64,000 bases of DNA from Protula sp. h YS-2021 (GCA_949752745.1 OX457027.1:77431214-77495213); one strand, 5' to 3'. Counted from the first letter of the stretch, positions 49,288 to 62,561 are shown. The notes: generated by a model not told the origin, from the letters alone. Numbers and translations are program-made.

Positions 49288-49885
49288 ACACACACAAGGG
49301 TCAGAAATCATAGTCGGAACGGGCAATGGGTTTTTAACTTATAGCACGACACTTTCCTCCAAAACTCTGCCAAAAATAACTCCAAGCTGAGTCTAGCCCT
49401 TTCTTTTTACAAAAAAAACTGATATAACTGCGCTGCTTGGGAAAAAGAAGAAATACAACACATAAGAGGGAGATAACTTTTTCTTGGGGGGTGTCATTTT
49501 AATCTCAGCGAACCTGGACTTAAGAGAACTTTGTGAATTAAAGTATAACCATAACCACAATAAAAAACCTTGCCGTATAATTCATTGCTCATATAGCATT
49601 AAAATTACAGAAACAATTTGCGGATTTAAGAAGAAATTAGATCTGAATCCGACATTTCCAAAGTCACTCTTATGCAAAAAAAAAATACGGCTTTGAACAG
49701 CGTTGTTTTAAACGTGTACGCAATTGTTATTAACAACATTAACAAAGGAAAAAGTCCGGTGATAGTTCTCAATTTAGTGAAATATTTCAAAAGTTTCCAC
49801 CGCAAACATTATCAAAGGTAAAATACCACTTTTACTGCAAAAAAAAAAAAAAGAAAGACAAATTCAGTGCACTTTCACTCTTATT
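49288..49885. other. First-intron sequence, no feature supported
   Basis: AT-rich, short A-runs, no supported frame. A 70-codon plus frame at 49484-49696 is without motifs. Confidence 0.3.
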
Positions 49886-49891
49886 ACTTAC

Positions 49892-50010
49892 CTTCAGTAT
49901 GATATTTTATCCACACAACACTTCCACAATAAACTATCCTTATTTTGGTAAAAAGTTGCGTCTTTCCAGTCTTGATGGCGCCGAACAAAGGATGCAAGCC
50001 ACGCTAGCCG
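49892..50010 (-). promoter_or_regulatory. Main gene: candidate 5' non-coding exon and promoter
   Basis: A strong donor, CTGAAG followed by GTAAGT (49891-49886), lies upstream of the exon whose ATG sits directly at its acceptor, so a non-coding first exon is expected here. The 5' side is locally GC-richer, with GGCGCCATCAAG on the minus strand. This resembles the GCCGCCATCTTG (YY1-type) element of TATA-less promoters and would place transcription start near 49985. The start site is inferred. Confidence 0.5.
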
Positions 50011-50550
50011 GCCCACTAACATCATTAAAAACGCGGCATCCGGACACCAAAATAGTTCTAAAATCTCCTTTTAAGAGCTCATCTTTCAAGCTAAAAACAG
50101 TTATGTGATCAAAATTTCACTGTATCTGAACAATAGTAAAACAAAACACACAAAGAAATAAAGAAAATAAGTACTTTGATGGGTCTTGTTTTCGCGCGTT
50201 AAAATGACTTAATCCCGTCGCATAGAATATGCAGCATTTTCTGAGTTTCAAAGACGCTGATTGGCTGGCAAATTCAAGTCTGACATCACTTGCTTGCACT
50301 CAATCCATATTCATGCGCATAAGCTGCTGTCAATTAACCATCCCCCCATGCATTGCACTGTCTCTCTATCACTGCTTCCGCAGCACAAGAACCACAATCA
50401 AAGAAGGCAAACACATTTTCAAAAGAAATTCAACTTCACACTTTTAATTACGTGCAATGCGGAAGCAAATCTGAACAATGACTGTCACCAGTGGCGGAAA
50501 CAAAGGGGGGGGGGGGTTCAGGGTTGCAACCCACCCTAAATAATTTAATT
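50011..50550. other. Upstream flank of the main gene; hAT-like terminus at the array border
   Basis: No coding frame was recognised. At about 50490 the sequence CAGTGGCGGAAACAAAGG followed by a G run resembles the end of a hAT element. It lies just before the first decayed unit of the reverse array. Confidence 0.35.
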
Positions 50551-53500
50551 TAAGAAGACTTTGCTCCATACAATAAGGAAATCAATGGCAATTTATACAA
50601 TATTTACACTAAGTCTGAACCAAAAGCTTCAGAAAAATGTAATATTGCAGAGTATCCGAACCTCATGCCTTAACCAAATAAAAACTACAGCGCGCATGTG
50701 TAAGATGTATCCATACAGTTGTAGAAAATTTAAGCGTTTTAAGATCAAAATATAAGCAACAAGATAATAAAGACAGTCACTGAGGCATTTTTGGGCCCAT
50801 CAATTCAAAAACAAAAATTAGAAAACTCTAACCACACGTGCGACAAACACAGCTTATTTTAACAAAGACAACAGAAAAAAATGTAAAATGTGAAAAATAG
50901 TGCGTAAATGTGAGAACCAGCCTACAAACTATTATATTAATCTTCCCCACTTTGAAAACCAAAATTTATCACACAATACAAGCATAAAAGGTTGTTCTCT
51001 TTCCTTTCAATCGTATAAATTCTGAAATGCAAAGTGTATAAGATTTAAGGCCAACAAAAACTTTGTAACTAGATCCTAAAATTCCTTTTTTTTTAAATTC
51101 AATGTCACTCAAACAGTACCATATGGAATATTGGGCGTAGCCAGCATTTTTTCAAGGAGTTTGTGAATTTCCGTTGCGTGACATTAAAAGTATTGTTTCA
51201 AATGTCTCCGCATAAATAACTTGGTTCTTGGGGTAGGTGGGAGTAGGGAGGGGATGGATTTAAAGTATATTTGAACCACTTTTTCAAGGCAGCCCTTATC
51301 AATGTTGCGATACCTAAGATTATTTATTCTAAGGATCCGCTTTCACGATTTTTTTAAGAATATATTTTTCTTTCTCAAAAGCAGAAATATCAAGAGGAGA
51401 CGGGATGGCCTCAAGGATTATGTCATAAACAATAACAATTTCACTTTCATCAGACCTTGGTCTGTACAATCAGAAAAATAATGACAATATATCGAGCAGT
51501 TACACTTAGTCCAAACAAAACTCCTCAGAGAAATGTAACATTCCAGAGTAAACAGACCCTATCTCTTTACGAAAAAAATAATAAAACGCACACATGAGAG
51601 ATTTGTGCACGCAAATGTAGAAAATTGAAGCGTTTTAAGATCATACCACCAATGAAAAGAAAATAAAGTTAGTCATTCGCAGCGGTTTGGGCCCATTGAT
51701 TCAAAAGGAAAATGAGAAGATTCTAACCGCATGTGGAAATACAGCTAATTTTAACAGAATTAAGAGAAAAATAAGTGTATAACGTCGTCTACAGCACATT
51801 CAGATAAACTGTGTAAAATAGCATGCAAATATGAGAAACAGCCTGCAAACTATTATAGTAATCTTCCCCAGTTTGAAAACCGGAATTTACCACACATTAC
51901 AAGCATAAAAAGTTGTTGTTCTCTTTTTTTTTGAATTTTATAAATGCTGAATTGTAAATGTGTATCACTTTCACGCCAATTAAAACCTTATAACTTGATC
52001 TTAAAAGCCCTTTTTTTTTGTTTAATCCAATGTCACTCAAACAGCACGATATGGAATATCGGGCGTAGCCAGCATTTTTTCAAGGAGTTTGTGAATTTCC
52101 ATTGCGTGACATTAAAAGTATTGTTTCAAATGTCTCCGCATAAATAACTTGGTTCTTGGGGTAGGTGGGAGTAGGGAGGGGGTCGATTTAAAGTATATTT
52201 GAACCACTTTTTCAAGGCAGCCCTTATCAATGTTGCGATACCTAAGATTATTTATTCTAAGGATCCGCTTTCACGATTTTTTTAAGAATATATTTTTCTT
52301 TCTCAAAAGCAGAAATATCAAGAGGAGACGGGATGGCCTCAAGGATTATGTCATAAACAATAACAATTTCACTTTCATCAGACCTTGGTCTGTACAATCA
52401 GAAAAATAATGACGATATATCGAGCAGTTACACTTAGTCCAAACAAAACTCCTCAGAGAAATGTAACATTCCAGAGTAAACAGACCCTATCTCTTTACGA
52501 AAAAAATAATAAAACGCACACATGAGAGATTTGTGCACGCAAATGTAGAAAATTGAAGCGTTTTAAGATCATACCACCAATGAAAAGAAAATAAAGTTAG
52601 TCATTCGCAGCGGTTTGGGCCCATTGATTCAAAAGGAAAATTAGAAGATTCTAACCGCATGTGGAAATACAGCTAATTTTAACAGAGATAAGAGAAAAAT
52701 AAGTGTATAACGTCGTCTACAGCACATTCAGATAAACTGTGTAAAATAGCATGCAAATATGAGAAACAGCCTGCAAACTATTATAGTAATCTTCCCCAGT
52801 TTGAAAACCGGAATTTACCACACATTACAAGCATAAAAAGTTGTTGTTCTCTTTTTTTTTTCAATTTTATAAATGCTGAATCGTAAATGTGTATCACTTT
52901 CATGCCAATTAAAACCTTATAACTAGATCTTAAAAGTCCTTTTTTGTTTAATCCAATGTCACTCAAACAGCACGACATGGAATATCGGGCGTAGCCAGCA
53001 TTTTTTCAAGGAGTTTGTGAATTTCCGTTGCGTGACATTAAAAGTATTGTTTCAAATGTCTCCGCATAAATAACTTGGTTCTTGGGGTAGGTGGGAGTAG
53101 GGAGGGGGGGTGGATTTAAAGTAAATTGGACCCACTTTTTCAAGGCAGCCCATATCAATGTTGCGATACCTAGGATTGTTCATTCTAAGGATCCGCTTTC
53201 ACCATTTTTTAAAGAATATATTTTTCTTTCTCAAAAGCAGAAATATCAAGAGGAGACGGGATGGCCTCAAGGATTATGTCATAAACAATAACATTTTCAA
53301 TTTCATCAGACCTTGGTCTGCACAATCAGAAAAATAATGACGATATATCGAGCAGTTACACTTAGTCCAAACAAAACTCCTCAGAGAAATGTAACATTCC
53401 AGAGTAAACAGACCCTATCTCTTTACGAAAAAAATAATAAAACGCACACATGAGAGATTTGTGCACGCAAATGTAGAAAATTGAAGCGTTTTAAGATCAT

Positions 53501-56500
53501 ACCACTAATGAAAAGAAAATAAAATCTGTCATTCGCAGCGGTTTTGGGCCCATCGATGCAAAAGGAAAATGAGAAGATTCTAACCGCATGTATAAATACA
53601 GCTAATTTTAACAGAGATAAGAGAAAAATAAATGTATAACGTCGTCTACAGCACATTCAGATAACCTGTGTAAAATAGCATGCAAATATGAGAAACAGCC
53701 TGCAAACTATTATAGTAATCTTCCCCAGTTTGAAAAGGGAATTTACCACACATTACAAGCATAAAAAGTTGTTGTTCTCTTTTTTTTCAATTTTATAAAT
53801 GCTGAATCCTAAATGTGTATCACTTTCATGCCAATTAAAACCTTATAACTAGATCTTAAAAGTCCTTTTTTGTTTAATCCAATGTCACTCAAACAGCACG
53901 ATATGGAATATCGGGCGTAGCCAGCATTTTTTCAAGGAGTTTGTGAATTTCCGTTGCGTGACATTAAAAGTATTGTTTCAAATGTCTCCGCATAAATAAC
54001 TTGGTTCTTGGGGTAGGTGGGAGTAGGGAGGGGGGATGGATTTAAAGTATATTTGAACCATTTTTTCAAGGTAGCCCATATCAATGTTGCGATACCTAAG
54101 ATTGTTCATTCTAAGGATCCGCTTTCACGACTTTTTTAAGAATATATTTTTCTTTCTCAAAAGCAGAAATATCAAGAGGAGACGGGATGGCCTCAAGGAT
54201 TATGTCATAAACAATAACAATTTCACTTTCATCAGACCTTGGTCTGTACAATCAGAAAAATAATGACAATATATCGAGCAGTTACACTTAGTCCAAACAA
54301 AACTCCTCAGAGAAATGTAACATTCCAGAGTAAACAGGCCCTATCTCTTTACGAAAAAAATAATAAAACGCACACATGAAAGATTTGTGCACGCAAATGT
54401 AGAAAATTGAAGCGTTTTAAGATCATACCACCAATGAAAAGAAAATAAAGTTAGTCATTCGCAGCGGTTTGGGCCCATTGATTCAAAAGGAAAATGAGAA
54501 GATTCTAACCGCATGTGGAAATACAGCTAATTTTAACAGAATTAAGAGAAAAATAAGTGTATAACGTCGTCTACAGCACATTCAGATAAACTGTGTAAAA
54601 TAGCATGCAAATATGAGAAACAGCCTGCAAACTATTATAGTAATCTTCCCCAGTTTGAAAACCGGAATTTACCACACATTACAAGCATAAAAAGTTGTTG
54701 TTCTCTTTTTTTTTTAATTTTATAAATGCTGAATTGTAAATGTGTATCACTTTCACGCCAATTAAAACCTTATAACTAGATCTTAAAAGCCCTTTTTTTG
54801 TTTAATCCAATGTCACTCAAACAGCACGATATGGAATATCGGGCGTAGCCAGCATTTTTTCAAGGAGTTTGTGAATTTCCATTGCGTGACATTAAAAGTA
54901 TTGTTTCAAATGTCTCCGCATAAATAACTTGGTTCTTGGGGTAGGTGGGAGTAGGGAGGTGGGTGGATTTAAAGTATATTTGAACCACTTTTTCAAGGCA
55001 GCCCTTATCAATGTTGCGATACCTAAGATTATTTATTCTAAGGATCCGCTTTCACGATTTTTTTAAGAATATATTTTTCTTTCTCAAAAGCAGAAATATC
55101 AAGAGGAGACGGGATGGCCTCAAGGATTATGTCATAAATAATAACAATTTCACTTTCATCAGACCTTGGTCTCTACAATCAGAAAAATAATGACAATATA
55201 TCGAGCAGTTACACTTAGTCCAAACAAAACTCCTCAGAGAAATGTAACATTCCAGAGTAAACAGACCCTATCTCTTTACGAAAAAAATAATAAAACGCAC
55301 ACATGAGAGATTTGTGCACGCAAATGTAGAAAATTGAAGCGTTTTAAGATCATACCACCAATGAAAAGAAAATAAAGTTAGTCATTCGCAGCGGTTTGGG
55401 CCCATTGATTCAAAAGGAAAATGAGAAGATTCTAACCGCATGTGGAAATACAGCTAATTTTAACAGAATTAAGAGAAAAATAAGTGTATAACGTCGTCTA
55501 CAGCACATTCAGATAAACTGTGTAAAATAGCATGCAAATATGAGAAACAGCCTGCAAACTATTATAGTAATCTTCCCCAGTTTGAAAACCGGAATTTACC
55601 ACACATTACAAGCATAAAAAGTTGTTGTTCTCTTTTTTTTTTAATTTTATAAATGCTGAATTGTAAATGTGTATCACTTTCACGCCAATTAAAACCTTAT
55701 AACTAGATCTTAAAAGCCCTTTTTTGTTTAATCCAATGTCACTCAAACAGCACGATATGGAATATCGGGCGTAGCCAGCATTTTTTCAAGGAGTTTGTGA
55801 ATTTCCATTGCGTGACATTAAAAGTATTGTTTCAAATGTCTCCGCATAAATAACTTGGTTCTTGGGGTAGGTGGGAGTAGGGAGGGGGGGTGGATTTAAA
55901 GTATATTTGACCCACTTTTTCAAGGCAGCCCATATCAATGTTGCGATACCTAAGATTGTTCATTCTAAGGATCCGCTTTCACGATTTTTTTAAGAATATA
56001 TTTTTCTTTCTCAAAACAGAAATATAAAGAGGAGACGGGATGGCCTCAAGGATTATGTCATAAACAATAATAATTTCACTTTCATCCGACCTTGGTCTGT
56101 ACAATAAGAAAAATAATGACGATATATCGAGCAGTTACACTTAGTCCAAACAAAACTCCTCAGAGAAATATAACATTCCAGAGTAAACAGACCCTATCTC
56201 TTTACGAAAAAAATAATAAAACGTACACATAAGAGATTTGTGCACGCAAATGTAGAAAATTGAAGCGTTTTAAGATCATACCACTAATGAAAAGAAAATA
56301 AAATCTGTCATTCGCAGCGGTTTTGGGCCCATCGATTCAAAAGGAAAATGAGAAGATTCTAACCGCATGTATAAATACAGCTAATTTTAACAGAGATAAG
56401 AGAAAAATAAATGTATAACGTCGGCTACAGCACATTCAGATAACCTGTGTAAAATAGCATGCAAATATGAGAAACAGCCTGCAAACTATTATAGTAATCT

Positions 56501-59500
56501 TCCCCAGTTTGAAACCGGAATTTACCACACATTACAAGCATAAAAAGTTGTTGTTCTCTTTTTTTGCAATTTTATAAATGCTGAATCCTAAATGTGTATC
56601 ACTTTCATGCCAATTAAAACCTTATAACTAGATCTTAAAAGTCCTTTTTTGTTTAATCCAATGTCACTCAAACAGCACGATATGGAATATCGGGCGTAGC
56701 CAGCATTTTTTCAAGGAGTTTGTGAATTTCCGTTGCGTGACATTAAAAGTATTGTTTCAAATGTCTCCGCATAAATAACTTGGTTCTTGGGGTAGGTGGG
56801 AGTAGGGAGGGGGGATGGATTTAAAGTATATTTGAACCATTTTTTCAAGGTAGCCCATATCAATGTTGCGATACCTAAGATTGTTTATTCTAAGGATCCG
56901 CTTTCACGACTTTTTTAAGAATATATTTTTCTTTCTCAAAAGCAGAAATATCAAGAGGAGACGGGATGGCCTCAAGGATTATGTCATAAATAATAACATT
57001 TTCACTTTCATCAGACCTTGGTCTGCACAATAAGAAAAATAATGACGATAAATCGAGCAGTTACACTTGGTCCAAACAAAACTCCTCAGAGAAATATAAC
57101 ATTCCAGAGTAAACAGACCCTATCTCTTTACGAAAAAAATAACAAAACGTACACATAAGAGATTTGTGCACGCAAATGTAGAAAATTGAAGCGTTTTAAG
57201 ATCATACCACTAATGAAAAGAAAATAAAATCTGTCATTCGCAGCGGTTTTGGGCCCATCGATTCAAAAGGAAAATGAGAAGATTCTAACCGCATGTATAA
57301 ATACAGCTAATTTTAACAGAGATAAGAGAAAAAAAAATGTATAACGTCGTCTACAGCACATTCAGATAAACTGTGTAAAATAGCATGCAAATATGAGAAA
57401 CAGCCTGCAAACTATTATAGTAATCTTCCCCAGTTTGAAACCGGAATTTACCACACATTACAAGCATAAAAAGTTGTTGTTCTCTTTTTTTCAATTTTAT
57501 AAATGCTGAATCCTAAATGTGTATCACTTTCATGCCAATTAAAACCTTATAACTAGATCTTAAAAGTCCTTTTTTTGTTTAATCCAATGTCACTCAAACA
57601 GCACGATATGGAATATCGGGCGTAGCCAGCATTTTTTCAAGGAGTTTGTGAATTTCCGTTGCGTGACATTAAAAGTATTGTTTCAAATGTCTCCGCATAA
57701 ATAACTTGGTTCTTGGGGTAGGTGGGAGTAGGGAGGGGGGGATGGATTTAAAGTATATTTGAACCATTTTTTCAAGGTAGCCCATATCAATGTTGCGATA
57801 CCTAAGATTGTTCATTCTAAGGATCCGCTTTCACGACTTTTTTAAGAATATATTTTTCTTTCTCAAAAGCAGAAATATCAAGAGGAGACGGGATGGCCTC
57901 AAGGATTATGTCATAAACAATAACATTTTCACTTTCATCAGACCTTGGTCTGCACAATAAGAAAAATAATGACGATAAATCGAGCAGTTACACTTAGTCC
58001 AAACAAAACTCCTCAGAGAAATATAACATTCCAGAGTAAACAGACCCTATCTCTTTACGAAAAAAATAACAAAACGTACACATAAGAGATTTGTGCACGC
58101 AACTGTAGAAAATTGAAGCGTTTTAAGATCATACCACTAATGAAAAGAAAATAAAATCTGTCATTCGCAGCGGTTTTAGGCCCATCGATTCAAAAGGAAA
58201 ATGAGAAGATTCTAACCGCATGTATAAATACAGCTAATTTTAACAGAGATAAGAGAAAAATAAATGTATAACGTCGTCTACAGCACATTCAGATAAACTG
58301 TGTAAAATAGCATGCAAATATGAGAAACAGCCTGCAAACTATTATAGTAATCTTCCCCAGTTTGAAAACCGGAATTTACCACACATTACAAGCATAAAAA
58401 GTTGTTGTTCTCTTTTTTTTTCAATTTTATAAATGCTGAATCGCAAATGTGTATCACTTTCATGCCAATTAAAACCTTATAACTAGATCTTAAAAGTCCT
58501 TTTTTGTTTAATCCAATGTCACTCAAACAGCACGACATGGAATATCGGGCGTAGCCAGCATTTTTTCAAGGAGTTTGTGAATTTCCGTTGCGTGACATTA
58601 AAAGTATTGTTTCAAATGTCTCCGCATAAATAACTTGGTTCTTGGGGTAGGTGGGAGTAGGGAGGGGGGGTGGATTTAAAGTAAATTGGACCCACTTTTT
58701 CAAGGCAGCCCATATCAATGTTGCGATACCTAGGATTGTTCATTCTAAGGATCCGCTTTCACCATTTTTTAAAGAATATATTTTTCTTTCTCAAAAGCAG
58801 AAATATCAAGAGGAGACGGGATGGCCTCAAGGATTATGTCATAAACAATAACATTTTCAATTTCATCAGACCTTGGTCTGCACAATCAGAAAAATAATGA
58901 CGATATATCGAGCAGTTACACTTAGTCCAAACAAAACTCCTCAGAGAAATGTAACATTCCAGAGTAAACAGACCCTATCTCTTTACGAAAAAAATAATAA
59001 AACGCACACATGAGAGATTTGTGCACGCAACTGTAGAAAATTGAAGCGTTTTAAGATCATACCACCAATGAAAAGAACATAAGGTCAGTCATTCGCAGCG
59101 GTTTTGGGCCCATCGATGCAAAAGGAAAAGTAGAAGATTCTAACCGCATGTGTAAATACAGCTAATTTTAACAGAGATAAGAAAAAAATAAATGTGTGAC
59201 GTCGTCTACAGCACATTCAGATAAACTGTGTAAAATAGCATGCAAATATGAGAAACAGCCTGCAAACTATTATAGTAATCTTCCCCAGTTTGAAAACCGG
59301 AATTTACCACACATTACAAGCATAAAAAGTTGTTGTTCTCTTTTTTTTTCAATTTTATAAATGCTGGATGTAAATGTGTATCACTTTCATACCAATTAAA
59401 ACCTTATAACTAGATCTTAAAAGTTCTTTTTTTTGTTTAATTCAATGTCACTCAAACAGTACGACATGGAATATCGGGCGTAGCCAGCATTTTTTCAAGG

Positions 59501-60480
59501 AGTTTGTGAATTTCCGTTGCGTGACATTAAAAGTATTGTTTCAAATGTCTCCGCATAAATAACTTGGTTCTTGGGGTAGGTGGGAGTAGGGAGGGGGTGG
59601 ATTTAAAATATATTTGACCCACTTTTTCAAGGCAGCCCATATTAATGTTGCGATACCTAAGATTGTTTATTCTAAGGATCCGCTTTCACGATTTTTAAGA
59701 ATATGTTTTTCTTTCTCAAAAGCAGAAATATCAACAGGAGACGGGGTGGCTTCAAGGATTATATCATAAACAATAACAAGTTCTACTTTCAGAAGACTTT
59801 GGTGTGTACAAGCAGAAAAACAATGGTAATATATCTCGCAGTTACAATTAGTCCAAACAAAAAACTTCAGAGAAATGTAACATACCAGAGTATACAAACC
59901 CTATCTCTTCACGAACAAATAATAAAACGGACATATAAGGGATTTTTCCACGCAGTTGTAGAAAATTGAAGCGTTTTAAGATCATACCACCAATGAAAAG
60001 AAAATAAAGACAGTCATTCGCAGCGATTTTGAGCCCATCGATTCAAAAGGAAAATTAGAAGATTCTAAAAGCATGTGCAAAGACAGCTAATTTTAATAGA
60101 GATAAGAGAAAAATAAATGTATGATGTCGTCTACAGCACATTCAGATAAATAACAAGTAAACTGTGAAAAATAGCATACAAATATGAGAAACAGTCTGCA
60201 AACTATTAAAGTAAACCGGAAAACCCAAATTTACCAGGAATCACAAGCATAAAAAGTTTTCTTTCAATTGTAGAAATGCTAATTTGAAAGGTGTGAGACT
60301 TTGACGCCAACTGTAGCCTTGTAACTAGATCTTAAAAGTTTTTTATTACAATATTACTCTAACAGTAACATTTAATAACGGGTGTAGCCAGCATTTTCTC
60401 AAGCGGTTTGTGAATTTCCGCTGCATGACATTAAAAGTGTTAAGTCTATCTTATTCCTCACATAAAAAAACATCTAAGGT
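50550..60480 (-). repeat. Reverse array of ~0.927-kb tandem units (ten recognisable)
   Basis: The anchor TCTGTACAAT or a close variant recurs at 51461, 52389, 53317, 54243, 55170, 56096, 57022, 57949, 58877 and about 59803, with periods 926-928 bp. These are the reverse complement of the forward array units. Edge sequence at 50.55-51.1 kb and 59.8-60.4 kb is diverged. Units 3 and 9 are almost identical across the sampled stretch, units 4, 7 and 8 form another type, and units 1, 2 and 5 a third. Each unit examined carries GGGGTAGGTGGGAGTAGGGAGG plus further G. No conserved reading frame. Confidence 0.95.
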
Positions 60481-60832
60481 TGACGAATGTTTAATATTTA
60501 AGTACAAAAAAAATTAAGGCAGTCATACAAGCGATATTAGATCTATCATTGAAAAAAAAAGCAAAGCAATTCTAACCAAATTTACGGACAAACTGAGCTA
60601 AGAGAAATAGAGACAAAAGAAAATAAATGTTTAATTATAAGGACCGCAGTTTCAGGCGAAAAAGAGCAATCTATGAGAAACGCAAGCCATTTCTCTTCAT
60701 GTTTTGAGGTGTATCCACACTCCTCTAGAAATCATTAGAGGAATTTAAAATTCAGTCGAATCCAGCCACCATACATTGACAAAAAAAATACCACTGTGTG
60801 CATACCAAACAGGTATGAACACAGTGGTATTT
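60400..60832 (-). repeat. Head segment of the array family, inverted copy
   Basis: Reverse complement of about 23510-23900, including the GATATTAGATCTATCAT, GGACCGCAGTTTCAGGCG and TTCAGTCGAATCCAGCCACCATACATTGAC words. It places the array head at the outer (right) edge. Confidence 0.9.
60787..60831. other. Hairpin, 20-bp arms, 5-nt loop
   Basis: Arms 60787-60806 and 60812-60831 around loop AAACA, core ACCACTGTGTGCAT...ACACAGTGGT. Homologous to the hairpins at 23508 and 30269. Similarity to the other heads stops directly beyond it. Confidence 0.9.
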
Positions 60833-60839
60833 AATATCA

Positions 60840-61765
60840 GTGTTTAAAAATCACTACTCGAATAAAGAGAAAGTAAAGTTCACAGTTTGAAACCGTTAAA
60901 ACAAATCAAGTTAAAACATTAACCTAAAAATATATTCAGATCGGCACTTACATAAAGGACAATTAATGCCGTCAGTCAAGCATTTTTGGACCCATCATCA
61001 GTTCAAACACAAAAAGTAAATTCCAAGAAAAATTACCGCCAAACACAGCTAATTCTAATGGAGATAAAATAATATTTTTAACATATATTGTAAAAGAAAG
61101 TACTATGGAAATAGCTTAAGCTGTTGATAATTTGAAGTTTAAAAAGGAGGACAATGCAAAGTTATAGAAAAGGTACACACACACCGTGAAAACGGACATT
61201 TCCCAATGTGGGTGAAAGCCGTGAATGTAACTATTGTAAAATATGCTTTTGTATAAACCAAGTAAAAGGTTGTAAAAAAACACTGTTTTACAGAAAAATA
61301 AACACCATTTATCACTTTGCTATACGTTTATGAGCTGCTACAGGGATAACAAGCTGCTAGGACTTGGAAAATTTTGTAAACAAAAAAGGTGACACCCCCC
61401 ATATCTCATGAAGTCGCCCAACACGTGCTTTTTCAAGTGTTCTTCATTCATTGGTCGAGAAAATAGGCTCAAACCATGTGGAAACCACTTGATTGGCCAA
61501 GTTTTAATTAACCTGCCATGTGCTCGCTCACGGTGGGTCTCCCCCTATTGGGAAGTGTATAAACTAAAAAAAAACCAAAATTTTGCCCCAAAAATACACC
61601 AGGCGTTTCTGGACACCCCTCTCATATGAAAGCCCATCTCTCAATATAAATCATGGTTATCATAACTCGGTTTTTGAATGTAGACCCTGGGTTTTGGGTC
61701 CGGTTTCACAAAAAAGCTCCAGTTTCACTTTGAGCTTACGACCACAGGCTCTGACTTCGCCGTGA
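60840..61765. other. No gene recognised
   Basis: Sequence between the reverse array and the second composite block. Short frames only, no repeat family identified. Confidence 0.35.
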
Positions 61766-61767
61766 AG

Positions 61768-61830
61768 ACAGGAGCACATACACACACACACACACACACA
61801 GACACACATAGACACACATACATACGTTTT
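61768..61830 (+). repeat. Short (CA)n tract
   Basis: Near-pure CA with GACACACATA interruptions. It sits beside a partial 310-bp unit, as the (CA)n at 22.4 kb does, but on the other side of it. Confidence 0.85.
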
Positions 61831-61849
61831 TTTTTAAAATTTTTATCCC

Positions 61850-62115
61850 TCTCTCTCTCTCCACACACACCAAATCACGAAAGTAACTGTTTTTCTGCCT
61901 TTTCTCGATCTCTTACCAAGCCATTGCAGCAGCAATTAGTAAATGAGCTCTCTTTTTCCTTAAGGAAGAGGGGTGTCTCCATGCATTGCGACCATATACA
62001 AGCAACAAGCAACAAAGCTTTCTCACTATTCTAACACCTATGGCAACCAAACCAACGGACACCCAGACACACGGACACCCAGACACGGACACCCAGACAC
62101 ACGGACACCCAGACA
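61850..62115 (+). repeat. Fourth copy of the ~310-bp unit family
   Basis: Shares CAGCAGCAATTAGTAAATGAGC, CCTTAAGGAAGAG, CTCCATGCATTGCGACCATATACAAGC and the CGGACACCCAGACA sub-repeat with 21390-22345, in the same orientation. A run of T follows (62119-62141). Confidence 0.85.
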
Positions 62116-62182
62116 GTCGTTTTTTTTTTTTTTTTTTTTTTTATCCCTCTCTCTCTCTACACATATAGCAATAGCCACAACT

Positions 62183-62456
62183 GATTCAGCGTTATATTTC
62201 TCAACCCTGGGTATTTTTTTTAACCCAGACAGTGGCTTATTTCTCTCTCTCTTCACACACATAACACAACAGACGGTCAGCCAGACAGATTTAGCGTTCG
62301 ATTTCTCAAGCCTGGATATTTTTAACCCAGACAGCAATTTGTTTTGCTTTCTCAGACAGGCAGACGGACAGATTTAGCGTTTCATTTCTCATGCCAGGGT
62401 ATTTTTAACCCAGACAGCAATTTGTTTTGCTATTTCAGACGGGCAGACGGACAGAT
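62183..62456 (+). repeat. Tandem repeat, about 3.5 units of 83-105 bp
   Basis: Units contain GATT(T/C)AGCGTT, TTTCTCA..CC.GG.TATTTTTAACCCAGACAG and GCAATTTGTTTTGCT (unit starts near 62183, 62288, 62371, 62453). The AGCATTTCCCACACTCTCAT word just beyond (about 62496) also occurs at 20780. Confidence 0.8.
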
Positions 62457-62561
62457 GGAGCTATAAATCAATGATTTATAGTCCTCTTTTTTTTTAGCAT
62501 TTCCCACACTCTCATTCATACTAAGATTGCCTGATGAAGCGTTTCATTTCGTAATAATGGG

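Noticed and set aside
53091..53291. Identical 66-codon frames at 53091 and 58651 as a conserved gene
   Set aside because: The frames lie in array units. Other units have stops or shifts, so the identity reflects recent unit duplication.
23900..60480. CRISPR-like array (regular repeats and spacers)
   Set aside because: Units are about 0.92 kb, tandem without spacers, in a eukaryotic context.
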